Of a stretch of DNA of 64,000 bases, positions 30,643 to 39,701 are shown in pieces. Numbering within the stretch: position 1 is the first letter of the stretch; each line of letters starts with the position of its first letter. The position numbers were made by a program, and so were the translations under genes. The notes beneath the pieces were generated by a model, which was not told the origin of the DNA, did not search any database, and saw nothing but the letters and a program-made list of their open reading frames with translations. The stretch is from contig NZ_CP074406.1 of assembly GCF_018388425.1 (NCBI RefSeq), positions 2,046,001 to 2,110,000 of the forward strand, written 5' to 3'. This DNA comes from Nocardioides faecalis. GTDB taxonomy: Bacteria; Actinomycetota; Actinomycetes; Propionibacteriales; Nocardioidaceae.

Positions 30643-30967
30643 GGAACAGGTGCCTGCGGATCGCGGCCGCGTTGGTGAAGATCCGGATGCCCAGCACGAC
30701 GATCACGCCGGTGGAGAGCTGACCGCCGACGCCGAGCCGGTCGCCGAGGTAGACGATGCCCGCGGCGATGACCACGTTGGACAGGAAGGAGACGACGAAG
30801 ACCTTGTCGTCGAAGATGCCGTCCAGGTAGGCGCGCAGGGCACCGAAGACGGCGTCGAGTGCCGCCACCACCGCGATGGGCAGGTAGGGCTCGAGCCCGC
30901 CGGGGACGTCGGGCTGGAACACCAGGCCCAGCGCGACGCCGACGAGCAGGCCGAGGACCGCGATCAT
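30635..30967 (-). CDS. Small basic protein (DUF1290/Sbp family)
   Basis: 110 residues, three hydrophobic segments (IAVLGLLVGVALGLVF, LPIAVVAALDAVFGALRAYL, VVSFLSNVVIAAGIVYLGD). The motif DAVFGALRAYLDGIFDDKVF is diagnostic of the Sbp family, found between DUF881 genes in Bacillus and actinobacteria. It overlaps both neighbours (four bases upstream, eight bases downstream), so the three proteins are made together and probably form a membrane complex. Function not established. Confidence 0.92.
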   Translation of the reverse strand: MIAVLGLLVGVALGLVFQPDVPGGLEPYLPIAVVAALDAVFGALRAYLDGIFDDKVFVVSFLSNVVIAAGIVYLGDRLGVGGQLSTGVIVVLGIRIFTNAAAIRRHLFHA

Positions 30968-31809
30968 CCGGTGCCACCTCCGTCCGTCCGCGGGCTCAAC
31001 AGCCGCGTCGCCTCTCGCAGCGAGCGCTGCGAGCTCGGCGCCGCCGGGAGCTCGAGCCCGTCGACATTGTCCACTTCGTAGGAGAATCCGTAACGATTGA
31101 CGAGCGCCAGGAACTGCTGGCCGCTGGCCGCCTCCAGCAGCTCCGAGGAGAGCGTGCCCGGGTTGCCGATGGCGCTGACCGTGTACGGCGGCGCCACGCC
31201 GATCTTGTTGACCTCGACCGCGTCACCGGACGTGCGGATGCCCGAGGTGGCCGTGAGCCGCTGACCGTTGATCGCGATGGCCTCCGCCCCGGCTGCCCAC
31301 AGTGCGTCCGCGAGCAGCGCGAGGTCGGAGTCGCGCAGCACGTCGTTCTCCTCGGCGTACGCCGGGTTGTCGACGGTGACCCGCACGCCGTCGCCGGTGA
31401 CCGGCTCGAAGCCGGTCCACGCCCCGATCCGGGTACGACGCGCCTGGACGTCGTTGTAGGCCGAGCCGAGCCGGCGCAGCGTCACCTGTGCTTCGGCGTT
31501 GTCCTCACGCAGCTGGGCGGCCTGCTGCTGCAGGCCGGCGACGCGCTCGCGACGGACCTCGATCCGCTCGATCAGGCTGGTCCGGCTCGCGCTCTGCACG
31601 TCGGCGTTCTGCGAGGTCTGCACCGCCGCGACGGTGACCATCAGCGCGAAGCACGCGACCACGAGGACCACCGCCGTGCGGGAGGCCCGGCGGTCGGTGC
31701 CGGTGGCGGACTGCGCGCGCTTGCCGGCCGCGACCTGGTAGTCGCGGTCCATCGCCTCGTAGGTGATGAGCGCCAGCAGCGGCGTGCGCGAGCGGTCCAC
31801 CGTCTCCAT
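30964..31809 (-). CDS. DUF881 membrane protein
   Basis: 281 residues from ATG 31809, which overlaps the preceding gene's stop as TGATG. One transmembrane helix (AVVLVVACFALMVTVAAVQT), a coiled coil (RTSLIERIEVRRERVAGLQQ) and the DUF881 domain (FEPVTGDGVRVTVDNPAYAE, LWAAGAEAIAINGQRL, APPYTVSAIGNPGTLSSELL) are visible. It is the paralogue of the DUF881 gene two positions downstream. The pair encloses the small basic protein gene. Confidence 0.9.
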   Translation of the reverse strand: METVDRSRTPLLALITYEAMDRDYQVAAGKRAQSATGTDRRASRTAVVLVVACFALMVTVAAVQTSQNADVQSASRTSLIERIEVRRERVAGLQQQAAQLREDNAEAQVTLRRLGSAYNDVQARRTRIGAWTGFEPVTGDGVRVTVDNPAYAEENDVLRDSDLALLADALWAAGAEAIAINGQRLTATSGIRTSGDAVEVNKIGVAPPYTVSAIGNPGTLSSELLEAASGQQFLALVNRYGFSYEVDNVDGLELPAAPSSQRSLREATRLLSPRTDGGGTG

Positions 31810-32453
31810 CAGCGGCCTCGGCGCTCCGGGCGCTCGGGACGTTCGGTGGTCGCCAGCAGCGTGCGGACCTGCCATGCGTAGAGCACCCCGGCCCACCAGT
31901 AGAGCCCCACGCCCCACAGCGCGAGCGACCAGCCGAAGATCCGCGCCAGCGTCGCCCCGGTGCCGTCACCGTCGCCGAGGAACAGCAGCGGGAAGGAGTA
32001 GAGCAGCGTGAAGGTGGCGGCCTTGCCCAGGAAGTGCACGGGCAGCGCGCTGTAGCCGCGGGTGCGCAGCAGCGGGACCAGGCCCCACAACAGCAGGTCG
32101 CGCAGCGGCAGCGACAGCGCCAGCCACCACGGGATGACGTCGCGCATGGCCAGGCCGACGACGACGGCGAGGATGTAGAGCCGGTCGGCGACCGGGTCGA
32201 GCAGCTGGCCGAAGACCGACTGCTGGTTCAGGCGCCGGGCCAACCAGCCGTCGAGGTAGTCGGTCGCACCGGCGACCATCAGCACCACCAGCGCGAGCAG
32301 GTCCTCCTCGGGGCCCAGCACCAGCCACAGGAAGAGCGGGATGCCCAGCAACCGCAGCGCGCTCAGCGCGTTCGGGACGGTCATCACCCCATGATCGTCG
32401 CCCGGCGCGGAGCGTGCGTCCGGGGCATCCACGCGCGTCACCCTAGTGCTCAC
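31809..32453 (-). CDS. CDP-alcohol phosphatidyltransferase
   Basis: 214 residues from GTG 32453, which overlaps the upstream CNNM stop as GTGA. The full catalytic motif D-x2-DG-x2-AR-x8-G-x3-D-x3-D is present with D65, D68, G69, A72, R73, G82, D86 and D90. About five transmembrane helices follow. The family joins a CDP-activated lipid to an alcohol such as glycerol 3-phosphate, inositol phosphate or another lipid. Which product is made cannot be decided here. In actinobacteria this gene commonly precedes the DUF881 cluster. Confidence 0.92.
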   Translation of the reverse strand: MSTRVTRVDAPDARSAPGDDHGVMTVPNALSALRLLGIPLFLWLVLGPEEDLLALVVLMVAGATDYLDGWLARRLNQQSVFGQLLDPVADRLYILAVVVGLAMRDVIPWWLALSLPLRDLLLWGLVPLLRTRGYSALPVHFLGKAATFTLLYSFPLLFLGDGDGTGATLARIFGWSLALWGVGLYWWAGVLYAWQVRTLLATTERPERPERRGR

Positions 32454-33529
32454 GAGCTCTGCACCGGCTCATCCGAGTGGGCCGCGTCGCGGATCTCCCC
32501 CACGAGCTCCTCGATGACGTCCTCCAGGGCGATCAGGCCGAGGGTGGTGCCGTCGGGCTCCACGACGCGGGCCATGTGCGCACCTCGGCGCTGCAGCACC
32601 TCGAGGGCGTCGTGCAGCAGCGCGTCCGGGGTGACGGTGGCGAACGGGCGGATCCAGCGGTCGGCGACGGGGCGCTGACGCCGCTCCTCGTCGGGCTCCA
32701 GCACGTCCTTGATGTGCAGGTAGCCGATCAGCTCGGGGCCGGTGCCGTCGGTCGACGGCGTGTCGGCGACGACCGGGAAGCGGCTGAACCCGGTCGCGGC
32801 GCACAGCGCCTCCACGTCGGCGGCCGACGACCCGCGGACCACCGTGGCCAGGGTCTCGGGCGGCATCGTCACCGAAGCCACCGTCTTCTCGGTGAACCCG
32901 AGCGCACCGGCGAGCCGGCCGTACTCCTCCTCGGCGAGCAGCCCCTCCCCGTGGGACTCCTCCACCAGCGCGGCGACCTCCTCGCGGGTGAACGTGCTGC
33001 CGATCTCGTCCTTGGGCTCGATCTTCAGCATCCGCAGGATGGCGTTGGCCATCGCGTTGATGGACACGATCACGGGCCGCAGCACCATCACCACGCCGTA
33101 CATCGGCGGGCCCAGGATCAGCGCCGCGCGGTCGGGTCCGGCGATGGCGAGGTTCTTGGGCACCATCTCCCCCAGCACCACGTGCAGGAAGACCACGACG
33201 GTCAGGGCCAGCACGAAGGCGACCGGGTGCAGCCACGCGTCGGGCACGCCGACCTCGTGGAAGACCGGCTCGATCAGGTGCGCCAGCGCCGGCTCGCCGA
33301 CGGCACCGAGGCCCAGGGAGCACATGGTGATGCCGAGCTGGGCGCCCGCCATCATCTGCGAGACCCGCTCCATGGCGGCCAGGGTGATCTTGGCCATCCG
33401 GGAGCCGGCCTGGGCCAGGGGCTCGATCTGGGAGCGGCGCGCGGAGATCAGCGCGAACTCGGCGCCCACGAAGAAGGCGTTCGCGGCCAGCAGGAACACG
33501 GCGAGCAGCACGCCACCGAGGTCACTCAT
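32450..33529 (-). CDS. CNNM-domain / CBS-pair membrane protein (hemolysin C/CorC family)
   Basis: 359 residues. The N-terminal CNNM transmembrane domain (LLAVFLLAANAFFVGAEFAL, MMAGAQLGITMCSLGLGAVG, LHVVLGEMVPKNLAIAGP) is followed by a CBS pair (VTMPPETLATVVRGSSAADV ... DALEVLQRRGAHMARVV ... LEDVIEELVGEI). Homologues are magnesium/cobalt exporters or their regulators; the hemolysin name is historical. It overlaps both neighbours (four bases downstream, eight bases upstream). The C-terminal CorC_HlyC domain seen in the paralogue is missing. Confidence 0.92.
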   Translation of the reverse strand: MSDLGGVLLAVFLLAANAFFVGAEFALISARRSQIEPLAQAGSRMAKITLAAMERVSQMMAGAQLGITMCSLGLGAVGEPALAHLIEPVFHEVGVPDAWLHPVAFVLALTVVVFLHVVLGEMVPKNLAIAGPDRAALILGPPMYGVVMVLRPVIVSINAMANAILRMLKIEPKDEIGSTFTREEVAALVEESHGEGLLAEEEYGRLAGALGFTEKTVASVTMPPETLATVVRGSSAADVEALCAATGFSRFPVVADTPSTDGTGPELIGYLHIKDVLEPDEERRQRPVADRWIRPFATVTPDALLHDALEVLQRRGAHMARVVEPDGTTLGLIALEDVIEELVGEIRDAAHSDEPVQSS

Positions 33530-34910
33530 CGCCGGCCCCCCGCCGCCTCGAGCCGGGCACGGTCGTTGCCGGCTCGGGGCTCTCCTCGACCCGCATGCTC
33601 AGCCGGTCGATCCGTAGCCCGTCCATGTGGTCCACCCGGAGCACGGCATGGGACGCCGGCGCCTCCTCGTCCTCACCCGCCGCCGGCAGCGGTACGACGG
33701 CCTCGTCGCCGTTCGTGGGGATGCGCCCCAGCACCTGCAGCACCAGCCCGGCGACCGTGTCGTAGTCGTCGCCCTCGGGCAGCGGCACCCCGGTGAGGTC
33801 CTCGACCTCGTCGGGACGCAGCAGGCCGGACAGCGACCACGAGCCGTCGCGGCGCAGCCGGCCGCGGCTGCCGGACCGGTCGTGCTCGTCGGCGATGTCG
33901 CCGACGATCTCCTCGATCACGTCCTCCAGGGTCACGATGCCCGCGTGGTCGCCGTACTCGTCGAGGACGATGGCCATCTGGAAGCTCTCGGCACGCAGCA
34001 GGGCGAGCAGCGGGTCGAGGCGCAGCGAGTCGGGCACCACGATCGGCTTGGCCATCAGGTGCTTGACCTTGGTCGTGGCCCGCTCGTGCAGCGGCAGCGC
34101 GACGGCGTTCTTGACGTGCACCGTGCCGACGACGTTGTCGGAGTCGTCGAGGACGGGGAACCGGGAGTTGCCGGACTCCCGCGCCAGCGCGATCACCGCG
34201 CTCGCCCGGTCGTTGACGTGCAGCGAGCGGGTGCGCACCCGCGGCGTCATGATCTCGCCGGCGGTGCGGGTGGCGAACTCCACCGAACGCTCCATCAGCT
34301 CGGCGGTGTCGGGGTCGAGCGTGCCCTCGTCGGCGGAGCGCTGGATCAGCGAGGCGAGCTCGGTGGAGCTGCGCGCCGAGCGCAGCTCCTCCTGCGGCTC
34401 GACGCCGAGACGGCGCACGATCGCGTTCGCGCTGCCGTTGAGCACCCGGATCGGGCCGGCGCACAGCGCGGTGAAGGCGCGCATCGGGCCCTGGGTGATC
34501 CGGGCGGTGGCCATCGGCACCGAGATCGCCACGTTCTTGGGCACCAGCTCACCGATGAGCATGGTCAGCAGCGTGCTGATCACCAGGCCGGAGGCGAGCG
34601 CGACCGGGCCGACGGCGCTCTCGGCGAGCCCGGCGTCGCGCAGCGGTCCGCGCAGCAGCTGGGCGAGCGCAGGCTCGGCGAGGAAGCCGATGGCGAGGTT
34701 GGTGATCGTGATGCCGACCTGGGCCCCGGAGAGCTGGGTCGACAGCGAGCGGAGCGCCCGTTGCACGCCGAGGGCGGCGGCGTCGCCCTCCGCGGCGGCC
34801 CGGTCGACCTGGCCGCGGTCCACCGTGACGAACGCGAACTCGGCGGCGACGAACAGCCCGCAGGCGACGATCAAAAGGATGGCAAGCCCCAGCAAGAGCC
34901 AGGCGGTCAT
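33522..34910 (-). CDS. CNNM-domain / CBS-pair / CorC_HlyC membrane protein
   Basis: 462 residues, the longer paralogue of the next gene. The CNNM domain has four hydrophobic segments (LLGLAILLIVACGLFVAAEF, LSGAQVGITITNLAIGFLAE, TLLMLIGELVPKNVAIS). It is followed by a CBS pair (MTPRVRTRSLHVNDRASAVI, SFQMAIVLDEYGDHAGIVTL) and a CorC_HlyC domain (SWSLSGLLRPDEVEDLTG). The two CNNM proteins are made from one overlapping transcript and may form a heteromer for Mg2+/divalent cation transport. Confidence 0.93.
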   Translation of the reverse strand: MTAWLLLGLAILLIVACGLFVAAEFAFVTVDRGQVDRAAAEGDAAALGVQRALRSLSTQLSGAQVGITITNLAIGFLAEPALAQLLRGPLRDAGLAESAVGPVALASGLVISTLLTMLIGELVPKNVAISVPMATARITQGPMRAFTALCAGPIRVLNGSANAIVRRLGVEPQEELRSARSSTELASLIQRSADEGTLDPDTAELMERSVEFATRTAGEIMTPRVRTRSLHVNDRASAVIALARESGNSRFPVLDDSDNVVGTVHVKNAVALPLHERATTKVKHLMAKPIVVPDSLRLDPLLALLRAESFQMAIVLDEYGDHAGIVTLEDVIEEIVGDIADEHDRSGSRGRLRRDGSWSLSGLLRPDEVEDLTGVPLPEGDDYDTVAGLVLQVLGRIPTNGDEAVVPLPAAGEDEEAPASHAVLRVDHMDGLRIDRLSMRVEESPEPATTVPGSRRRGAGDE

Positions 34911-35004
34911 CGAGGTCCTTCTACGCAGCGGGATGGAGTGGGATCACTCTACGGGACCGGGTCCGGTCCCGCTGCGTCGCTGGCGTCAAGCAGGGGCGCC
35001 GGGG

Positions 35005-35700
35005 TCAGGCCGGGGTGGTGGCGAGGGCGCGCACGTCGCCGCTGCCGTCGGCCGCGACCCAGCCGACACCGGGCTCGAGCCTGCGGATCACCCGGGCGGG
35101 CACCCCGCCGACGACGGCGTGGTCCTCCACCTCGCCGCGCACCACGGACCCGGCGGCGACGACCACGTTGCGTCCGATGGTGGTGCCCGGCAGGATCATC
35201 GCGCCGTGCCCGATCCAGGAGCCGGAGCCGATCCGGACCGGCTGATGGATGCCGAACTGGCGCCCGATCGGGGTGTGCGGGTCGGAGTAGCCGTGGCTGG
35301 CGTCGGAGACGAAGACGTCCTGGCCGAACCAGACGTCGTCGGCGATGGTGATCGACTCGTGCGCGGTGACGCACAGCCGCGCCCCGAGCACGCAGCGGTC
35401 ACCGATCACCAGGGCCCGCGGCGGCAGCACCGCCTGCGTCGGGCCGTAGCCCACCGACAGCGTCGCGTAGCGGCCGATCAGGGTATCCTCGCCGATGTGG
35501 ATGGCGCCGGCGCCGAAGACCGTGGCCAGCGGGAACCCGAGGCAGCTGCCCCGGCCGAAGGCGCCGAACTCCGCACCGAGGTCGGTCTCGGGGGTGACGT
35601 CACCGACCCGCTCGGCCAGCCTCCAGGCGGCGTGGACGGAGCGGTTAAGCAGGCGGCGCACGGGCCGCGGCACGGAGGGCACGAGAGGCAGGTTACTCAC
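35005..35700 (-). CDS. Acyltransferase with left-handed parallel beta-helix (hexapeptide repeats)
   Basis: 231 residues from GTG 35700; the frame stays open far upstream across the divergent gene, but family homology starts near here. Hexapeptide repeats are evident (IHIGEDTLIGRYATLS, VIGDRCVLGARLCVTAH, IGSGSWIGHGAMILPGTTIG, VVVAAGSVVRGEVEDHAVVG), with the catalytic-type His in SDASHGYSD. Such enzymes O- or N-acetylate sugars with acetyl-CoA. It is divergent from the glycerophosphotransferase-like gene, so a role in decorating a cell-surface glycan is plausible. Confidence 0.85.
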   Translation of the reverse strand: MSNLPLVPSVPRPVRRLLNRSVHAAWRLAERVGDVTPETDLGAEFGAFGRGSCLGFPLATVFGAGAIHIGEDTLIGRYATLSVGYGPTQAVLPPRALVIGDRCVLGARLCVTAHESITIADDVWFGQDVFVSDASHGYSDPHTPIGRQFGIHQPVRIGSGSWIGHGAMILPGTTIGRNVVVAAGSVVRGEVEDHAVVGGVPARVIRRLEPGVGWVAADGSGDVRALATTPA

Positions 35701-35760
35701 CGGCAACCCGGCGTCCGGGCACCCCGCAGGACCGGGCGGAGGGGGACCTAGTATCCGCGG

Positions 35761-36957
35761 GTGCCAGAGCCCCGGATCCCCGTGCGTCCCGACGTCGTCG
35801 CCTACTTCGCCGACGACCCGACGCGGGTCTACCAGCTGCTGCAGTGGCTGCCGGTGCTGGAGCGTCTCGACGAGGTGCACCCGGTCGTCGTGCTGCTGCG
35901 CAACCCGGCGACCGCGCCGCTCGTCGCGGAGCGGACCAGGCTGCCCCTGGTGCTGGCCGAGGCGTTCCCCGACCTGGCGACGACGTACGACGAGCTCGGC
36001 GCCAAGGTGGTGCTGTACTGCAACAACTCGGCGCTCAACTTCAACTCGCTGCTCGACCACCGCATGCTCCACGTGCACATCAACCACGGCGAGAGCGACA
36101 AGCAGTCGATGGTGTCGAACAACTGCAAGGCCTACGACCGGGTCCTGGTCGCGGGTGAGGCGGCGGTGCAGCGGCACCGGGCGGCCATCATGGAGCTCGA
36201 CGAGTCCCGCCTGGTGCGCATCGGCCGGCCCCAGCTCGACCTGCACCCCGTGCCGCTGCTGCCGCCGACCCGGCGACGCACGATCCTCTACGCGCCCACC
36301 TGGGAGGGCGACGCGGACTACAACGACTACACCTCGGTCGACGCGATGGGTCCCGAGATCGTCGCGGCAGCGCTGGCGGTGCCGGACGTGCGGGTGGTCT
36401 ACAAGCCGCACCCGAAGGTGACCACCAGCCACACCCCGGCGATCCGGGACGGCCACCAGGCGATCCTCGACCTGATCGAGCGCGCCGCGGAGGCCGACCC
36501 CGACGCCGGGCACGCCGCGATCTGGCAGGGCGACATCCTCGCCGTCTTCGCCGGCTGCGACGCGATGGTCGCCGACGTCTCCTCGGTGGGCCTGGACTGG
36601 CTCTACCTGTGCACCGACAAGCCGATCCTCCTCACCGACCGGCACCGCGACGCCGAGCGGCTGCGCAGCGAGGTGCCGGTGAGCCGGTGTGCGGACGTCG
36701 TCGACGCCGACGCTCTGCCCGGCCTGACCGCGCTGCTCACGGACCGGCTCGCCCACGACGAGCACCGGCTGGCCCGGGAGACGATGCGTCGGCACTACTT
36801 CGACGACAACGCCGTCGGCGACAGCACGGTGCGGTTCATCGAGACGCTCGGCGAGCTCGTCGCGTTGCGCGACCGGCTCCGCGGTGCGGCGCCCACGGCG
36901 CCGCTACCGCCGGGCGAGCAGGGCGAGCCGGGCGAGCAGGGCGTGGGGGCGGCCTGA
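35761..36957 (+). CDS. CDP-glycerol glycerophosphotransferase-like protein (TagF/TagB group)
   Basis: 398 residues, GTG start at 35761. The family marks are HINHGESDKQSM, ILYAPTWEGDADYNDYTSV, VVYKPHPKV and ADVSSVGLDWLYLCTDKPI. These are the poly(glycerophosphate) transferase motifs that bind CDP-glycerol and the acceptor. These enzymes build wall teichoic acid-like polymers at the cytoplasmic face of the membrane. The N-terminal part is a GT-B-like domain. The C-terminal 25 residues are Pro/Gly-rich. The acceptor and polymer cannot be read from the sequence. Confidence 0.82.
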   Translation: MPEPRIPVRPDVVAYFADDPTRVYQLLQWLPVLERLDEVHPVVVLLRNPATAPLVAERTRLPLVLAEAFPDLATTYDELGAKVVLYCNNSALNFNSLLDHRMLHVHINHGESDKQSMVSNNCKAYDRVLVAGEAAVQRHRAAIMELDESRLVRIGRPQLDLHPVPLLPPTRRRTILYAPTWEGDADYNDYTSVDAMGPEIVAAALAVPDVRVVYKPHPKVTTSHTPAIRDGHQAILDLIERAAEADPDAGHAAIWQGDILAVFAGCDAMVADVSSVGLDWLYLCTDKPILLTDRHRDAERLRSEVPVSRCADVVDADALPGLTALLTDRLAHDEHRLARETMRRHYFDDNAVGDSTVRFIETLGELVALRDRLRGAAPTAPLPPGEQGEPGEQGVGAA

Positions 36958-36992
36958 CGCGCGGCGTCGGGCCTTCCTGAGACGCTGGGGCC

Positions 36993-38381
36993 ATGCCGGA
37001 GACCCGTCAGACGTACGCCGCCGAGGACCTGTTCGCCGCCTGGCTCGACACCGCGGCGCGCACGCCCGGCGAGCCGCTGCGGATCCAGGTGGGCGGCGAG
37101 GTCCGGCTCTTCGAGCCCGAGACCGAGCCGCGGTTCACCGACCCGGCGCACGTGCAGCAGATGGTGGACCGGGTGCTGGCCCACCTGTGCGCCACCGGCA
37201 GCCGGTACGACGACCCCGAGGGTGTGGACGCGGCGGCGATCCCCGTCGTGGTCCGGCCCCGGCGCGGCCACCGCCAGGCTCACTACGAGCACGGCGAGCT
37301 CCCGGCCCGCGGGGTGATCGCGATCCCGCCGCGAGAGGTGGGTGGTTCCTGGTCATTGCGCGGTGCGGTGGTGCTGCACGAGCTGGCCCACCACCTGTGC
37401 CCGGGCACCGGGCACGACCGGGCCTTCCGCACCACGTTCCTGCGCCTGCTCGAGGACCTCGGGATGCCCGTGCTGGCCGACCTGCTGCACACCGCCTACC
37501 GGCTCAACGGCCTGGACACCGGGGTCGACGACGAGGACCGCACCCTGCTGCGGATCGGTCGGCTGCTGCGCCAGGCCGAGCGGACGAGCAACACCGCGGA
37601 GCGCGACGCGTTCTTCGCCAAGGCGCAGTCGCTGGCCACGCGGCACCAGATCGTGCTCGCGGTGGCGCGGGCCACGGCAGGCGCCGAGGAGCGCAGCGAG
37701 GAGCCGACGTGGGAGACGGTGCTGATCGGTGAGTCCGGCAAGCGGTCGCTGGCCCGCTACGTGCGGCTGCTGCTGGAGATCGCCCGCGCCAACGACGTGC
37801 GGGCGGCGATCTACACCTCCAACACCCGGGTGACGCTCTACGGGTTCGGCTCCGACATCGCGGTGGTCAAGGCGCTCTACGCGGCGCTGGTGACGCAGAT
37901 GGTCGCCGACGGCGATGCCCACCTGCGCGCGGGCGCACACAAGTCCGACACCCGCCTGGTCTGGGACGCCCGGCGCCGGGCCTGGCAGGAGCGGCCGGTG
38001 CACGGCTCCACCGCCCGGGCCGCCTTCTACGAGGCGTGGGCCGACCACGTGGGCGAGCGGCTGCGCCGGGCGCGGGACGCGGCCCGTGACGCGGCGGTCG
38101 CGGCCGAACGGGCGGCCGGGTCCACCGTGCCCACAGCGCCGTCGGTGACGTCGGCGCAGGCGGCGCCCGCCGCGACCTCGTCCTCCACCGAGCTCGCTCT
38201 GCGGGCCAAGGAGGTGGAGGTCGTCGACTACTTCTCCCGGATGCAGCGCGACCACGGCATCCGCGGCACCTGGAAGGGCGCGGCGTACGCCGGGCACGCC
38301 GCCCCCGGCTCCCGCGACGCGGGCATCGCGGCCGCCGCCCGGGCCCGGCTCGGCACCGAGCGCGCGATCACCCGCGGCTGA
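36993..38381 (+). CDS. Metallopeptidase-like domain fused to DUF2786 domain
   Basis: 462 residues. The first ~200 residues form a putative zinc metallohydrolase domain with HELAHH at 129-134 and a third His at 141 (GHDRAF). A DUF2786 domain follows (RIGRLLRQAERTSNTAERDAFFAKAQ, HQIVLAVARA), then the region usually next to it (GKRSLARYVRLLLEIARAND, IYTSNTRVTLYGFGSDIAVV). The final part is Ala-rich and ends YAGHAAPGSRDAGIAAAARA. The two domains are usually separate proteins in actinobacteria. Function unknown; DUF2786 is common in phages and mobile regions. Confidence 0.8.
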   Translation: MPETRQTYAAEDLFAAWLDTAARTPGEPLRIQVGGEVRLFEPETEPRFTDPAHVQQMVDRVLAHLCATGSRYDDPEGVDAAAIPVVVRPRRGHRQAHYEHGELPARGVIAIPPREVGGSWSLRGAVVLHELAHHLCPGTGHDRAFRTTFLRLLEDLGMPVLADLLHTAYRLNGLDTGVDDEDRTLLRIGRLLRQAERTSNTAERDAFFAKAQSLATRHQIVLAVARATAGAEERSEEPTWETVLIGESGKRSLARYVRLLLEIARANDVRAAIYTSNTRVTLYGFGSDIAVVKALYAALVTQMVADGDAHLRAGAHKSDTRLVWDARRRAWQERPVHGSTARAAFYEAWADHVGERLRRARDAARDAAVAAERAAGSTVPTAPSVTSAQAAPAATSSSTELALRAKEVEVVDYFSRMQRDHGIRGTWKGAAYAGHAAPGSRDAGIAAAARARLGTERAITRG

Positions 38382-38394
38382 GGCTCCGGACGGC

Positions 38395-39645
38395 TCAGGC
38401 CGTGGCCGCGAGCCGGTGGCGGCGCCGGCGACCGGAGACGCCGCGCACCGCCTCACCGGCGACGAAGCGCGCGGCGGCGACGGCCGGGTGCAGGTCGGGC
38501 TTGGGGTCCCCGCCGGCGCCGAGGCGTCCGATCTGCGTCTCGTACCACTCCGACTCCCCCGCCATGCCGGCCACGGTGGGCAGCGTGTAGCGCGGCAGGG
38601 ACCGGCCGTCCTCACCGGCCAGCAGCCGGCGGGTCAGGTCGGGGTCGATGGCCAGCGGCCGGCCCAGGCCGATCAGGTCGACACCGGCGTCGGCGAGGAG
38701 GGCGTCCATCGCGGCCCGGGTGCGGATGCCGCCGGTCAGCATGAGCGGGACGTCGCCGGCCGCCGTACGGGCGCGGCGGGCGAAACCGGCGAAGTACGCC
38801 TCCTTGGCACCGGTGCCGTCGCCCGTGCCGGCGCGCAGTCCGGCGGTCTCGCCGAACAGTGCCGGGTTCTCGTAGGTGCCGCCGGAGATCTCGATCAGGT
38901 CGACGCCCTCGGCGACGAGCAGCCGGACGACCTGCTCGGCGTCGTCCTCGGTGAAGCCGCCGTGGCGGAAGTCGGAGGAGTTCAGCTTCACCGCGACGGT
39001 GAACCCGGCCCCGGTCGCCTGCCGGGCGGCGCGCACCGCGGCGAGCAGCGCTCGGGCCCGGCCGGGCACGTCGCCGCCCCAGCCGTCGGTGCGCCGGTTG
39101 ACGTGCGGGGAGAGGAACTGCGCCAGCAGGTAGCCGTGCGCGGCGTGCACCTGCACCCCGTCCAGGCCCGCCTCCTGGCAGAGCCTGGCCGCGGTCCCGA
39201 ACCCGTCGACCAGCTCGGCGACCTCGTCGCCTGAGAGCGGCCGCGGGCGGGCGAACAGGCCCAGCATCGGCACGGCACCGGCGTCCGCGCTGGGCGCGAC
39301 CGGGCGGGTGGACAGGAACCGGTTCGCCTGCCGGCCCGGGTGGTTCAGCTGGGCGATCAGCGGCGAGCCGGCCGCGGCCTCGCGCACCCGCCGCAGCCGG
39401 GCCACGTCCAGGTGCCGGTCGGCCACGATGTTGCGGCTGCGCTCGAGGTGGCGCCGGTCGACCATCAGGTTGCCGGTGACCAGCAGCCCACCCTGGGCAC
39501 CGGCCGCCCACCGGCGGTAGAGGCGCTCGTGCGCCGCGGTCGGCTGGTTGTCGGCGTCGGCGAGGTTCTCGGTCATCGCCGCCTTGACGAGGCGGTGCGG
39601 CAGGACCAGGCCGCTGGGCAGCGTGAGGGGATCGTGGAGGGGCAC
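38395..39645 (-). CDS. NADH:flavin oxidoreductase, old yellow enzyme family
   Basis: 416 residues from GTG 39645. TIM-barrel FMN enzyme: LPSGLVLPHRLVKAAMTENLA, IAQLNHPGRQANRF, GVQVHAAHGYLLAQFLSPHVN, RRTDGWGGDVPGRARALL, LIEISGGTYENPALF and TGGIRTRAAMDALL. It should reduce activated alkenes or enals using NAD(P)H. The H-x2-H pair in HAAHGY is the substrate-activating site of the family. It lacks the C-terminal Fe-S/FAD domains of dienoyl-CoA reductases. It ends 13 bases from the convergent DUF2786 gene. Confidence 0.9.
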   Translation of the reverse strand: MPLHDPLTLPSGLVLPHRLVKAAMTENLADADNQPTAAHERLYRRWAAGAQGGLLVTGNLMVDRRHLERSRNIVADRHLDVARLRRVREAAAGSPLIAQLNHPGRQANRFLSTRPVAPSADAGAVPMLGLFARPRPLSGDEVAELVDGFGTAARLCQEAGLDGVQVHAAHGYLLAQFLSPHVNRRTDGWGGDVPGRARALLAAVRAARQATGAGFTVAVKLNSSDFRHGGFTEDDAEQVVRLLVAEGVDLIEISGGTYENPALFGETAGLRAGTGDGTGAKEAYFAGFARRARTAAGDVPLMLTGGIRTRAAMDALLADAGVDLIGLGRPLAIDPDLTRRLLAGEDGRSLPRYTLPTVAGMAGESEWYETQIGRLGAGGDPKPDLHPAVAAARFVAGEAVRGVSGRRRRHRLAATA

Positions 39646-39701
39646 GCCGAGATCATGGCGCACGCGTCCAGCCAGGGTGCCGTGCCCGGTGCTCCGTCTC
39701 G

